DNA of 64,000 nucleotides from positions 56,765-120,764 of the forward strand of contig CANHNJ010000004.1 of the NCBI GenBank assembly GCA_947462105.1, read 5' to 3'. Made by a program: the position numbers and the translations under genes. Source of the stretch: Alphaproteobacteria bacterium. GTDB taxonomy: Bacteria; Pseudomonadota; Alphaproteobacteria; Micropepsales; Micropepsaceae. Shown here piece by piece: positions 54,904-63,785 of this stretch. The notes beneath the pieces are model-generated. The model saw only the letters and a program-made list of their open reading frames with translations. It had not been told where the DNA came from and searched no databases. Every line of letters starts with the position of its first letter. The first letter of the stretch is position 1.

Positions 54904-55571
54904 TGCTGAGCAACGACGACCGCATCCGCATTGCCGAGGCGGTGACGCAGGCCGAGCTGGGCACCACCGGCGAGATCACCTGCGTGCTGGCGGAAGATGT
55001 CTCCAACTATCGCGAAGTGCCGTTGGCGTTCGCGGCGCTGCTATCGCTTTGCCTGCCGCCTCTGCTGGTGCTGGCGGGCCTGCATGAAAGCATCCTGCAT
55101 GGCGGCTGGAGCGGCGGCGATACCGAGGACGGCTTGGTGCTGCGGGCGCTGGCGCTCTATGCGATGGCGCAGGCGGCGATCTTCGTGGCAGCGGCACTGC
55201 TGGCGAACTGGCCACCCTTGCGCCGGTTGCTGACGCCAGGCTTGCTCAAGCGCCATCGCGTCGGGCAGGTGGCGCGCCATCACTATGCCGCGCTGGCCAC
55301 GCATCTGCCCAAGGATGCGCCGCACATTCTCATCTTTGCCTGCTTCGCGGATCGCCGTGTCGAACTGGTCGCCAATCCCGCCATCCATGCGGCGGTCGGC
55401 CAGGGCCTGTGGGACGCGGCGGTGGCGGCGGTGACGGATGAGATCAGGGCAGGCCGCCCGGCCGAGGGCTTCATCCGCGCCATCCATCTGTGCGGCGCGG
55501 CGATGGCGCAGCATTTCCCCGCCAATGGCCCCGACGAGAACCGCCTGTCGAACGACATCACGGTGATTTGA
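54903..55571 (+). CDS. second TPM-domain membrane protein
   Basis: 222 residues from the ATG at 54903, coupled to the previous gene. N-terminal RIRIAEAVTQAELGTTGEIT and CVLAEDVSNYREVPL resemble the TPM-phosphatase domain. Two membrane helices (LAFAALLSLCLPPLLVLAGL; ALYAMAQAAIFVAAALLANW) interrupt it, then HILIFACFADRRVELVANPA and IRAGRPAEGFIRAIHLCGA complete the fold. Third member of the lemA-TPM-TPM operon; function unknown. Confidence 0.82.
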   Translation: MLSNDDRIRIAEAVTQAELGTTGEITCVLAEDVSNYREVPLAFAALLSLCLPPLLVLAGLHESILHGGWSGGDTEDGLVLRALALYAMAQAAIFVAAALLANWPPLRRLLTPGLLKRHRVGQVARHHYAALATHLPKDAPHILIFACFADRRVELVANPAIHAAVGQGLWDAAVAAVTDEIRAGRPAEGFIRAIHLCGAAMAQHFPANGPDENRLSNDITVI

Positions 55572-55574
55572 GGC

Positions 55575-55649
55575 TGGTGCCGGCAGAGAGGATTGAACTC
55601 CCGACCTTCGGTTTACAAAACCGCTGCTCTACCGCTGAGCTATGCCGGC
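55575..55649 (-). tRNA. tRNA-Thr (anticodon UGU)
   Basis: 75 nt with encoded CCA. Perfect acceptor stem (GCCGGCA with TGCCGGC), D arm (GCTC/GAGC), anticodon loop TTTGTAA with anticodon TGT, T loop TTCAATC. One anticodon-stem pair (G27-A43) is mismatched. Reads ACA codons. Confidence 0.95.
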
Positions 55650-55747
55650 CACGCCTTCTGTGGAATACTGGCCTTGCGGCTGATAGGCAACCCGCAAGAC
55701 CACGCAAATCCCTTGTCAGGCCGACGGAAAAGCGGCAATCCCGGCGC

Positions 55748-56284
55748 ATGAGAACTGCAAGATATCTGGTTGCCGTCATCGCGTTGTGCCTGCCGGTTCA
55801 GGCCGTCGCCCAGGGCACCGTTGACCGCCTGCGCGCCGACCTGCTCGCCAGCACCAGCGCGACGCAGGTTCTCACCAGCTATTGCACCTCCCTGCATCTG
55901 GCCGCGCCGCCGGTCATCCGCGCCCTGCGCGATGACCTTGCGCTGCCTGCGCCGCCCGAAGTGCGCGCCTTGCTGGGTGCCGGGCCGAACGATGCCGTCC
56001 GCCATCGCCGCGTGCGGCTGGCCTGCGGCGCGCATGTGTTGTCCAACGCGGACAATTGGTATCTGCCCGCCCGCCTGACGCCCGAGATGAACCGGCTGCT
56101 GGACGAAACCCAGACGCCGTTCGGCACGGCGGTGCGCGGTCTGGATTTCCATCGCAGGACGCTGGAAGCGGCCGCGCCCGATGGCGACGCGATCCTGCGC
56201 ATCAAGGCCGTCCTGCTGACAAAAGATGAGAAGCCCTTCAGCGTCGTGATCGAGAATTACAGCCCCGAGCTGATCGCTCGCTAA
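55748..56284 (+). CDS. secreted protein with a chorismate-lyase-like fold (tentative)
   Basis: 178 residues. Signal peptide MRTARYLVAVIALCLPVQAVA-Q. The middle resembles UbiC-like chorismate lyases (ADNWYLPARLTPEMNRLLDE; TPFGTAVRGLDFHRRTLEAA) and the end has FSVVIENYSPELI. True UbiC is cytoplasmic, so a secreted relative would do something else; the assignment is by pattern only. Overlaps the convergent gene at 56281 by 4 bp. Confidence 0.5.
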   Translation: MRTARYLVAVIALCLPVQAVAQGTVDRLRADLLASTSATQVLTSYCTSLHLAAPPVIRALRDDLALPAPPEVRALLGAGPNDAVRHRRVRLACGAHVLSNADNWYLPARLTPEMNRLLDETQTPFGTAVRGLDFHRRTLEAAAPDGDAILRIKAVLLTKDEKPFSVVIENYSPELIAR

Positions 56285-57303
56285 CGCGGTGGCGTGAACG
56301 TATAGGCATACGACCAGCGTTGCTCTGCCCCCGGCGCGACAGTGACGGCGGTGTAGGGCTCCAGCGCCATCACCGAGCGGATCGACCAGAGATTGACGCG
56401 GCTGGCCGGGGCTTCGCTGGTGACGCGGAAGCCCGCGCCGGTCTTTTCATTGCGCACCGTGAAATCGAATGGCTGGGGCGGCTTGCTCTCGTCATGCAGC
56501 AGCACTTGCGCATTCTCCCGCTCCACCAGCGCGTTCGGCCAGCGCACCATGTTGCCCGCCAGCGTCAGGCGCGGGGATGGCCGCGCCGCCACGGCAGCGA
56601 AAGGCAGTGTCACCGCCATGTCGGCATTGCCCGGATTGATGGTGAGAAAATTGTGGTTGTACATGCTGGTGACGATGGGCTTCGTCCCCTTGTTGCGCAG
56701 GCGATGCGCGATGGTCATGCGCGGCTGGCCCGGCGTCAGCGTGATGATCTTCTCATAGACGTAAGCGTAATCACCCTGGCGCGCCGTCTGCTCCATCGTG
56801 ACGCTGTTGCCGGTGTTGCGGATGCGCCAGCTTCCGGCATCGGCGATGTCATAACGGTGGAAGCGGTCGAACGGCTTGTCGTCTGGCCGCGTCAGCACGC
56901 CGACGCCGATCTGCAGGAAGCGTCCGCCCGGCGCGGCCTCGTCATAGCCGATGGGGGTATATTCCTCCGCCGGTCCCATCGTGCCGCTGTTGAAACTGAC
57001 CAGCACGCCTTCCGGCCCCAAAGCGACATCGCGCGCGGCCGGATCCAGCGCCGCGAACCAGGGGCCATAATATTCCTGCTCGCCATATTTCAGGCTGCCG
57101 ATCACGCCGGACTGGTCGAAACGGGTGCCGCCGTAAAAGGCGTTGGCCCCCGGCGGATGGATCACGGCATCCAGCACGCCATTGCCGATGGTCAGCTTTT
57201 CCGACGCCGCCATGCGCGCAGCGGCAGCAATGGGGGCGGGGGCCTGCGCCATCAGCAAAAGGCTCGCCGCGGCCACGGAAATTCCCGGCAGAATCCGGCG
57301 CAT
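56281..57303 (-). CDS. secreted protein with a galactose-mutarotase-like fold (tentative)
   Basis: 340 residues. Signal peptide (ILPGISVAAASLLLMAQA). The rest is beta-rich: GANAFYGGTRFDQSGVIGSL, EQEYYGPWFAALDPA, EEYTPIGYDEAAPGGRFLQI, MTIAHRLRNKGTKPIVTSMY, NHNFLTINPG, and VRNEKTGAGFRVTSEAPAS. The layout (NHNF; RLRNKG) recalls aldose-1-epimerase-like folds. A periplasmic carbohydrate-binding or epimerase role is plausible but unproven. No membrane helix after the signal. Confidence 0.55.
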   Translation of the reverse strand: MRRILPGISVAAASLLLMAQAPAPIAAAARMAASEKLTIGNGVLDAVIHPPGANAFYGGTRFDQSGVIGSLKYGEQEYYGPWFAALDPAARDVALGPEGVLVSFNSGTMGPAEEYTPIGYDEAAPGGRFLQIGVGVLTRPDDKPFDRFHRYDIADAGSWRIRNTGNSVTMEQTARQGDYAYVYEKIITLTPGQPRMTIAHRLRNKGTKPIVTSMYNHNFLTINPGNADMAVTLPFAAVAARPSPRLTLAGNMVRWPNALVERENAQVLLHDESKPPQPFDFTVRNEKTGAGFRVTSEAPASRVNLWSIRSVMALEPYTAVTVAPGAEQRWSYAYTFTPPR

Positions 57304-57380
57304 TATGCCCCCCGATCATTGTTTCAGCCGCCCGGCTTCTGTAGGACTGGCAGGCGTTTAACGATAGTCTAGCCCCAGTC

Positions 57381-59132
57381 ATGCCCGCAAAAAAGCGAAT
57401 CCTCATCACCTCTGCCCTGCCATATGTGGCGGGGGTCAAGCACCTGGGCAATCTGGTGGGCTCGATGCTGCCCGCCGATATCTTCGCCCGCTTCTGCCGC
57501 GCGCGCGGTCACGAAACGGTGGCGATCTGCGCCACCGACGAGCATGGTGCGCCCATCGAACTGGCGGCGCTGGAAGAAGGCATCGGCCCGCGCGAATTCT
57601 GCGACAAGTGGCATGCGGTGCAGAAGAAGCTGGGTGATGATTTCGGCCTGGCATGGGACAATTTCGGCCGCTCGTCCTCGCCCGCCAATCACGAACTGAC
57701 GCTGCACTTCGCGCGCCAGCTCTGGAAGAATGGTTTCCTCGAGCTCAAGACCACCAAGCAGGCCTATTCACCGACCGATGGCCGCTTCCTGCCCGACCGC
57801 TATGTCATCGGCACCTGTCCGCATTGCGGCTATGAGAGGGCGCGCGGCGACCAGTGCGAGAACTGCACCCGCGTGCTCGATCCGGTTGACCTGATCCATC
57901 CGCGTTCGGCGGTGTCGGGGGCGCAGGATGTCGAGATCCGCGATTCCACGCACCTGTTCCTCAAGCAGTCGCAATTCGCCGGCAAGCTGCGTAACTGGAT
58001 CGAAAGCCATAAACAGGACTGGTCGCCGGTCGTCACCTCCATCGCCTTCAAGTGGCTGGACGAGGGCCTGCGCGATCGCGGCATCACCCGCGACCTGGAA
58101 TGGGGTATTCCCGTGCCGGACGACATCGCGGATGGCGCGCTGAAGGGCAAAGTCTTCTATGTCTGGTTCGACGCGCCCATCGAATACATCGCCGCGACCA
58201 AGGAATGGGCCGACCGCAATGGCAAGGATTACCGCGACTGGTGGCAGGGCCCGGCCTCAAGTAGCGAAGCGGTAGGCCAAACAAAAAAAGACGTGACGTA
58301 CTGGGAGTTCATGGGCAAGGACAATGTGCCATTCCACACGGTCGGCTTTCCCGTGACCATCATGGGCTCGGGCGAACCCTGGAAGCTGGTGGACCGGCTG
58401 AAGGGCTTCAACTGGCTCAACTATGACGGCGGCAAATTCTCCACCTCCGGCAAGCGCGGCATCTTCATGGACAAGGCGCTGGAAATCGCACCCGCCGATG
58501 TCTGGCGCTATTATCTGATCGCCAACGCGCCGGAGAGCAGCGACAGCAACTTCACCTGGGAACATTTCGCCGGCGTGGTGAACAAGGACCTGGCCGATGT
58601 GCTGGGCAATTTCGTGCTGCGCGTCACCAAGTTCTGCGTCGCCCGCTTCGACGGCAAGCTGCCGGGCGAGGGCGTCTATGGCGACGAGGAAAAAGCGCTG
58701 ATCGCAGAACTGGATCGCCGCATAAAGACGTACACGGATTATCTCGAGGCCGCCGATTTCCGCAAGGCGATGGGCGAATTGCGCGCCATCTGGGTGGCGG
58801 GCAACGAATACCTCACCCGTGCCGCGCCCTGGACCCACATCAAGACCGACCGCGACCGTGCCGCTATCGGCGTGCGCATGGGCCTGAACCTGGTGCATGT
58901 CTTTGCGCACCTGACCTGGCCGGTGATGCCGGAACTGGCCAAGACCATCCACCTCGCGATCCAGCCCGTCGGCTATGCCAATGGCGTGGTGCCGTGGGTG
59001 GATGACGACACCGCCGCCGCGCTCGACTCGCTGATCCCGGGCCAGCCGATCACGCCGCCCGAAGTGTTGGTCACCAAGATCACCGACGAGCAGGTCGAGG
59101 AGCTCAAGGCGAGGTTCGGAGGCGCTGCGTGA
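57381..59132 (+). CDS. metG: methionyl-tRNA synthetase
   Basis: 583 residues. Class I synthetase: ITSALPYVAGVKHLGNLVGS replaces the HIGH box region, FYVWFDAPIEYIAATKEW, and GGKFSTSGKRGIF is the KMSKS loop variant (KFSTS). A zinc-type knuckle is CPHCGYERARGDQCENC near residue 155. An anticodon-binding helical domain follows (residues 400-540). No C-terminal tRNA-binding domain. Its stop overlaps the next gene (GTGA). Confidence 0.95.
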   Translation: MPAKKRILITSALPYVAGVKHLGNLVGSMLPADIFARFCRARGHETVAICATDEHGAPIELAALEEGIGPREFCDKWHAVQKKLGDDFGLAWDNFGRSSSPANHELTLHFARQLWKNGFLELKTTKQAYSPTDGRFLPDRYVIGTCPHCGYERARGDQCENCTRVLDPVDLIHPRSAVSGAQDVEIRDSTHLFLKQSQFAGKLRNWIESHKQDWSPVVTSIAFKWLDEGLRDRGITRDLEWGIPVPDDIADGALKGKVFYVWFDAPIEYIAATKEWADRNGKDYRDWWQGPASSSEAVGQTKKDVTYWEFMGKDNVPFHTVGFPVTIMGSGEPWKLVDRLKGFNWLNYDGGKFSTSGKRGIFMDKALEIAPADVWRYYLIANAPESSDSNFTWEHFAGVVNKDLADVLGNFVLRVTKFCVARFDGKLPGEGVYGDEEKALIAELDRRIKTYTDYLEAADFRKAMGELRAIWVAGNEYLTRAAPWTHIKTDRDRAAIGVRMGLNLVHVFAHLTWPVMPELAKTIHLAIQPVGYANGVVPWVDDDTAAALDSLIPGQPITPPEVLVTKITDEQVEELKARFGGAA

Positions 59133-59629
59133 CGCGGGAGTGCGGAACGTGCACCCTGTGCTGCAAAGTCATGGGCATCTATGCCCTGGAAAAGCCGCGC
59201 AACCATTGGTGCGACCACGCCATGCCGGGCCGTGGCGGCTGCGCCATCTATGAGACGCGGCCACAGGAGTGCCGGACCTTCGCCTGTAGTTGGCTGCTGG
59301 ATGATGGCCTGGGACCGGAGTGGAAGCCGGAAAAGTGCAAGCTGGTGCTGGTGTCCGAAGAATCCAGGAAGCGCACGATGGTTTATGTCGATGCCTCCCA
59401 GCCTGCCGCGTGGAAGCGCGAGCCCTATCTGTCGCGTCTCACGGCGCTGATGCGCGCGGGCCTGCCGCAGGGGCGGCTGGTCTTCATCGATGTCGCGGGG
59501 CGCGTTTCGATGATGCTGCCGGACCGCATGGAAGACCTTGGCGTGCTGGGGCCGCAGGACGAAGTGGCGCTGCAGATGATCACCTATCCGCACACTGTCG
59601 AATACAAGGTGATCGTGACGCGCGGCTAG
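59129..59629 (+). CDS. YkgJ-type Cys-rich metal-cluster domain protein
   Basis: 166 residues, GTG start overlapping metG. Cys motif ECGTCTLCCKVMGI near the start, then CDHAMPGRGGCAIYETRPQE followed by CRTFAC: the CxxCxxCC...C pattern of the YkgJ/UPF0153 family, thought to bind iron-sulfur or zinc. Function unknown. The rest is unremarkable, and translation is coupled to metG. Confidence 0.85.
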   Translation: MTRECGTCTLCCKVMGIYALEKPRNHWCDHAMPGRGGCAIYETRPQECRTFACSWLLDDGLGPEWKPEKCKLVLVSEESRKRTMVYVDASQPAAWKREPYLSRLTALMRAGLPQGRLVFIDVAGRVSMMLPDRMEDLGVLGPQDEVALQMITYPHTVEYKVIVTRG

Positions 59630-59638
59630 GCCCGAAAA

Positions 59639-60358
59639 TCAGGCCAGCGGCTCCCAGCCATTGGGGGTCAGCGCTTCCAGCGGCGCGAAGCGGATCTTGT
59701 AGTCCATCTTCTCGCTGCCATGCACCCAGTAGCCGAGATAGACGTAAGGCAGGCCGATTTCCTGCGCGCGCCGGATGTGATCCAGGATCATGAAGGTGCC
59801 CAGCGACCTTGTTTCCTCGCCCGGGTGATAGAAGGAATAGACCATCGACAGACCGTCGCGCAGCTTGTCGGTCAGGGCGGCGGCCATCAGCACGCCATCG
59901 GCGTTGCGATATTCGACAATGTGGGTCTCGACCGGCGTTTCCTCGACCATGGCGACATAGTCGAACAGGCCCATGTCGCTCATGCCGCCGCCGGGATGGC
60001 GGGAATCCAGATAGGTGCGCAAGAGCGCGAACTGCTCGCGGGTCGCCTCGGCGGCGACTTCGGCGCGCACCAGGTCGTCATTGCGCTTGAAGTTGCGCTT
60101 GAGGTTGCGGCCGGCGTTGAATTCACTCGCCTGCACCCGCACCGAGACGCAGGCATTGCAGCCTTCGCAGGCCGGGCGATAGGCGATGGATTGGCTACGG
60201 CGAAAGCCGGAATGGGTGAGCGCCTCCGACAAAGGCTGCGCCAGGTTTCCGGCCAGGCGCGCGAAGACCTTGCGCTCCACCCGGCCCGGCAGATAGGGGC
60301 AAGGCCCCCCCGGGGTCAGGAAGAATTGCGGTATCCGGGTCGAGCGCTGGTCGGTCAC
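59639..60358 (-). CDS. bpt: aspartate/glutamate leucyltransferase (Bpt)
   Basis: 239 residues. Adds Leu from Leu-tRNA to proteins with N-terminal Asp or Glu, marking them for ClpS/ClpAP. Motifs: FFLTPGGPCPYLPGR, QSIAYRPACEGCNACVSVRV, RRNLKRNFKRNDD-like basic run, GLFDYVAMVEETPV, and DGLSMVYSFYHPGEETRSLG. Full length. It is convergent with the YkgJ-type gene. Confidence 0.94.
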   Translation of the reverse strand: MTDQRSTRIPQFFLTPGGPCPYLPGRVERKVFARLAGNLAQPLSEALTHSGFRRSQSIAYRPACEGCNACVSVRVQASEFNAGRNLKRNFKRNDDLVRAEVAAEATREQFALLRTYLDSRHPGGGMSDMGLFDYVAMVEETPVETHIVEYRNADGVLMAAALTDKLRDGLSMVYSFYHPGEETRSLGTFMILDHIRRAQEIGLPYVYLGYWVHGSEKMDYKIRFAPLEALTPNGWEPLA

Positions 60359-60451
60359 GGACTCAGTATGACAGCGAATCTGCCTATTGCGCCAGCGGCT
60401 TGGCTCAAAACTGGTGAATATCGTTTCGGCTGAAACGCTTGGGTCGCGGTG

Positions 60452-61345
60452 CTACTTGCCCAGCAAGCCGCCGGATGGCGCGGGCGGCGCCTCGCGCAGC
60501 AGCATAATGGAAAGACGGCGGTTGGCCGACGCGCCGGGATTTTCCGGCAGCAACGGTTCCGACGCGGCCTTGCCCGCCGCATCGTAGATGCGATCCTGGC
60601 CCAGCCCGCCCGCCTGCAGCGTGGCGCGCGCCGCGTTGGCGCGGTCGAAGGACAGTTTCCACGCATCGCCTTGCGAATCCGCGTCGCTGGTGTGACCGGC
60701 GATGGAGACGCGGTTGGGCAGCGTGGCGATGATGCCGCCCACCGCGACCAGCAGCTTTTTCGCGTAGGGCGTCAGATCGTTGGTGCCCTGGCTGAACATG
60801 GGGCGGCCATCCTGGTCGACCAGCTGGATGCGCAGGCCCTGCGGCGTCTTCTCGGTGATGACCTGCTTGGAGAGATTGGCGAGGTCGGGATTGTCCTGCA
60901 TCGCCTGGTGGATCGCCTCGGCGGCCTTGTTGAATTCGCCGTCCTGCGTCGAATTGGCGGCGCTGTTTTCGGCATTGCCATTGGCGCCGCCTTCGGTGCC
61001 ACCGGCCGACAGGCCCTTGGCGGCGTCGGCGGGCGAGGGCGGCGACTGCTTCTTCATCACCGACTGGGCGCCGCCGGCATGGGCGGAATCGGCGCCCATC
61101 ACCTGGCCGCCAAGCACGCCGCCGGAACCGGCGGTGGTCTGGGCGATGGACTGGGGCGCGAAATAGTCGGCGATGCCGCGTTTCTGTTCTCGGGTGGTGG
61201 TGTTGATCAGCCACATCAGCAGGAAGAAGGCCATCATCGCCGCGACGAAGTCGGCATAGGCGACTTTCCAGGCGCCGCCATGATTGCCGCCATGCCCGCC
61301 CTTCTTTATGCGCTTGATGACGATCGCGTTGTTATTGCCGGCCAT
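60452..61345 (-). CDS. motB: flagellar stator protein MotB
   Basis: 297 residues from MAGNNNAIVIKR at 61345. The single membrane helix follows AYADFVAAMMAFFLLMWLI and carries the proton-binding Asp32. After a Gly/Ser/Asn linker, the OmpA-like peptidoglycan-binding domain is at 175-290 (LRIQLVDQDGRPMFSQGTND, VSIAGHTSDADSQGDAW, LSFDRANAARATLQAGGLGQ). With MotA it forms the stator. motA is not adjacent. TTAAC motifs lie 64 and 93 bp upstream. Confidence 0.93.
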   Translation of the reverse strand: MAGNNNAIVIKRIKKGGHGGNHGGAWKVAYADFVAAMMAFFLLMWLINTTTREQKRGIADYFAPQSIAQTTAGSGGVLGGQVMGADSAHAGGAQSVMKKQSPPSPADAAKGLSAGGTEGGANGNAENSAANSTQDGEFNKAAEAIHQAMQDNPDLANLSKQVITEKTPQGLRIQLVDQDGRPMFSQGTNDLTPYAKKLLVAVGGIIATLPNRVSIAGHTSDADSQGDAWKLSFDRANAARATLQAGGLGQDRIYDAAGKAASEPLLPENPGASANRRLSIMLLREAPPAPSGGLLGK

Positions 61346-61454
61346 GATGCCTGCCACCCATGTTACCCGGCTCGCCGCCCCGGTCTTTGCGCCGGAGCTT
61401 GTCTCGCCTTAACTTGAGAGATAATGCACATCCGCGCTTAACCGAGTGTGAAAC

Positions 61455-61958
61455 GTGATCGACTTCGACAATCAGCCCTTTGATACCCGCGCCTTCCGCG
61501 ACGCCCTGGGCTGCTATCCCACCGGGGTTGTGGTGGTGACCGCTGCCGGGCAAGGCAAATCGTCCCATATCGGGATTACGGTCAATTCCTTCACCTCGGT
61601 ATCGCTGGATCCGCCGCTGGTGCTGTGGGCCATTGATCGCCGCTCGCGCCGCCACGATACTTTCGTTGGGGCGCCTGCTTTCACCATCTCGATCCTGTCC
61701 GCCGATCACCGTGCCGTATCTTTGCGCCTGGCGGGCGCGGGCGAGCACAGCCTGGATGGGCTGACGCTGCTGCCGACCGTGCTGGGACCACCGGCGCTGT
61801 CCGATTCCCTGGCTGTGTTCGAATGTGCCCGCGCACAGGTGGTTGACGCCGGCGATCATTCGGTGCTGATCGGGCGCGTGCTGCGATTCTTCCGTCCGCA
61901 GACCGGTGCGCCGTTGATCTACTTCCAGGGGCGTTACAGCGGGCTGGCGCAGGACTGA
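61455..61958 (+). CDS. flavin reductase domain protein (FMN-binding split barrel)
   Basis: 167 residues, GTG start. TRAFRDALGCYPTGVVVVTA, HIGITVNSFTSVSLDPPLVL, ISILSADHRAVSLRLAG and the C-terminal FFRPQTGAPLIYFQGRYSGL define the flavin-reductase-like family that supplies reduced flavin to monooxygenases or acts as a reductase. No partner oxygenase is adjacent. Divergent from motB. Confidence 0.9.
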   Translation: MIDFDNQPFDTRAFRDALGCYPTGVVVVTAAGQGKSSHIGITVNSFTSVSLDPPLVLWAIDRRSRRHDTFVGAPAFTISILSADHRAVSLRLAGAGEHSLDGLTLLPTVLGPPALSDSLAVFECARAQVVDAGDHSVLIGRVLRFFRPQTGAPLIYFQGRYSGLAQD

Positions 61959-62061
61959 GTCTTTTTTCCGGACAACCTGCCGCTTGGCGGCTGTGCCACA
62001 ATAGCAAATTACTAAAAGCCCTAAAGCTGCGCCTTCCCCGGAATCCGGCCTTCCGGAAGCT

Positions 62062-62090
62062 TTCTCATGTAAACACCATGGAAATTTCAC
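62062..62090 (+). promoter_or_regulatory. candidate Pho box upstream of the porin gene
   Basis: Three 7-mers spaced exactly 11 bp apart (TTCTCAT at 62062, ACACCAT at 62073, ATTTCAC at 62084) resemble the PhoB repeat CTGTCAT/CTGTCAC; two match at 5 of 7 positions, one at 3 of 7. The downstream genes are an OprP-like porin and pstS, which fits phosphate control. Confidence 0.4.
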
Positions 62091-62148
62091 GGAGTTTTTT
62101 CACGGCCGGGGGTGATAGAAGTGCTGCACGAATTTTGGGAGCTGAACA

Positions 62149-63735
62149 ATGAATGTGTTTTCCGTGAAACTTTTTGGCAAGAAGGGTTTGATGGCTGGCG
62201 CTGCCTCCCTCGTTTTGATGGCGACACCGGCCGTGGCGCAGACGAACGCGGAACTGCTGCAGAGGCTCAATGACCTCGAAAGCCGTCTGGAGACGATTTC
62301 GGATCGCGTCACAACCGATCGCACCCGTCTTTCCACCGTGGAACAGTCCTACAATTCAGCAGTCTGGACCTTCGACAATGGACGTCCCACCTTCGCGTCG
62401 GGCGATGGACGTTTCACCATGTCCATCCGCACCCGCATCCAGTTCGATACTGCGAGCTTCATGCAGGATGACACCCATCCGGACGGCTTTGCCGGTCCGG
62501 CTGACCTGTCCAGCGGCGCCGTGTTCCGCCGCGCCTATTTCGGCATTGAAGGCCGCGCCTATCGTGACTTCGCTTACTATGTCCGTCTGAACTTCGGCGG
62601 CTCCAACGGCGGTTTCAACGGCACCGGCGTTCCCGGCACCGAAGGCGACGGCATCCTGAACCAGGCCATCCTTTCCTACACCGGCATCCCGAACTGGCAC
62701 TTCTCCGTCGGTGCGCTCGAGACGAGCATGATGTTCGAAGGCACGACCTCGTCAGCCAACCTGATGTTCATCGAGCGTCCTGAGATTGACAATATTTCCA
62801 CCGAGCTCTTCGGCGGCAGCGACTCCCGCCGCGGCATCGACATCGGCTACGCCAAGACTGACACCTTCTGGGCCGGCGACAACGTCACCGTCACCGCCGT
62901 CTTCTCTGGCGCCAAGACGGCCAACGCAGCAGGTCACGGCAATGGCGGCGACGAACAGAGCCAGGCCTTTGTGCGCGTCACGGACCGCCTGTGGAGCGAC
63001 GGCCCCTCCAACTTCCAGATCGGCGCCACCATCGGCACTGTGATCTATAGCGGCAACGCCGCCGGCGGCGGTGCACAGGCCCTGAACTTCCAGGACCGTC
63101 CCCAGGTTCGCGTCGATGGCACCCGCCTGATCTCTACCGGCAACATAGCGGCCAAGACTGGCGACCTTTACGCCTTGGACATGGGCCTCAACTGGCAGAA
63201 CTTCTTCATCGGCGGCGAATGGGCACAGTTCTCTGCCGACCGCCAGTGCGGCACCCTGTCCGTGACCAACAATCCGGTCTGTATCAATTCTGCGGCCGTG
63301 ATCGACCGTCCCACCTTCGGTGGCTGGTATTTGGAAGGTTCGTGGATCCTGACCGGCGAGACGCGCAGCTATGCGGCTACGTCTCTGACCAATGAGACCG
63401 CCGGCTGGGGTATGCCCGTGCCGTCGCGTCCGTTCGCGCTGGATGCCGACAGCTGGGGAGCCTGGGAACTGGTCGCCCGCTACAGCAGTACAGACCTGAA
63501 CTGGAACCCGACCCAGACCGCCCTGACCAACGCTGTTGGCACCTCCCGCCTGGCCGGTGTGTTGGGTGGCAAGGAAGACATCTTCGAAGTGGGCTTGAAC
63601 TGGTACCTTAACCGCAACGTCAAGCTGCAGCCCCACTTCAGCTTCATCTCGGTCAAGAAGGGTGTCGCCGCCATCCTCAACCGCGACGGCCAGGACCTCA
63701 ACGTCCTGATGACCCGTCTTCAGTTCGCCACATAA
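62149..63735 (+). CDS. OprP/OprO-like phosphate-selective porin
   Basis: 528 residues. Signal peptide (KKGLMAGAASLVLMATPAVA-Q), a short coiled-coil (NAELLQRLNDLESRLETISD) that gives trimer anchoring, then a 16-strand-type barrel with alternating aromatic strands (FTMSIRTRIQFDTASFMQDD, VFRRAYFGIEGRAYRDFAYY, NRNVKLQPHFSFISVKKG) ending in Phe-Ala-Thr. The family (porin O/P) takes phosphate or pyrophosphate across the outer membrane. pstS follows 50 bp downstream, strengthening this. Confidence 0.87.
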   Translation: MNVFSVKLFGKKGLMAGAASLVLMATPAVAQTNAELLQRLNDLESRLETISDRVTTDRTRLSTVEQSYNSAVWTFDNGRPTFASGDGRFTMSIRTRIQFDTASFMQDDTHPDGFAGPADLSSGAVFRRAYFGIEGRAYRDFAYYVRLNFGGSNGGFNGTGVPGTEGDGILNQAILSYTGIPNWHFSVGALETSMMFEGTTSSANLMFIERPEIDNISTELFGGSDSRRGIDIGYAKTDTFWAGDNVTVTAVFSGAKTANAAGHGNGGDEQSQAFVRVTDRLWSDGPSNFQIGATIGTVIYSGNAAGGGAQALNFQDRPQVRVDGTRLISTGNIAAKTGDLYALDMGLNWQNFFIGGEWAQFSADRQCGTLSVTNNPVCINSAAVIDRPTFGGWYLEGSWILTGETRSYAATSLTNETAGWGMPVPSRPFALDADSWGAWELVARYSSTDLNWNPTQTALTNAVGTSRLAGVLGGKEDIFEVGLNWYLNRNVKLQPHFSFISVKKGVAAILNRDGQDLNVLMTRLQFAT

Positions 63736-63785
63736 GAGATTTAGGATAAAACCCGGACTGCGGCTGCTCTTCGAAAGGATACACC

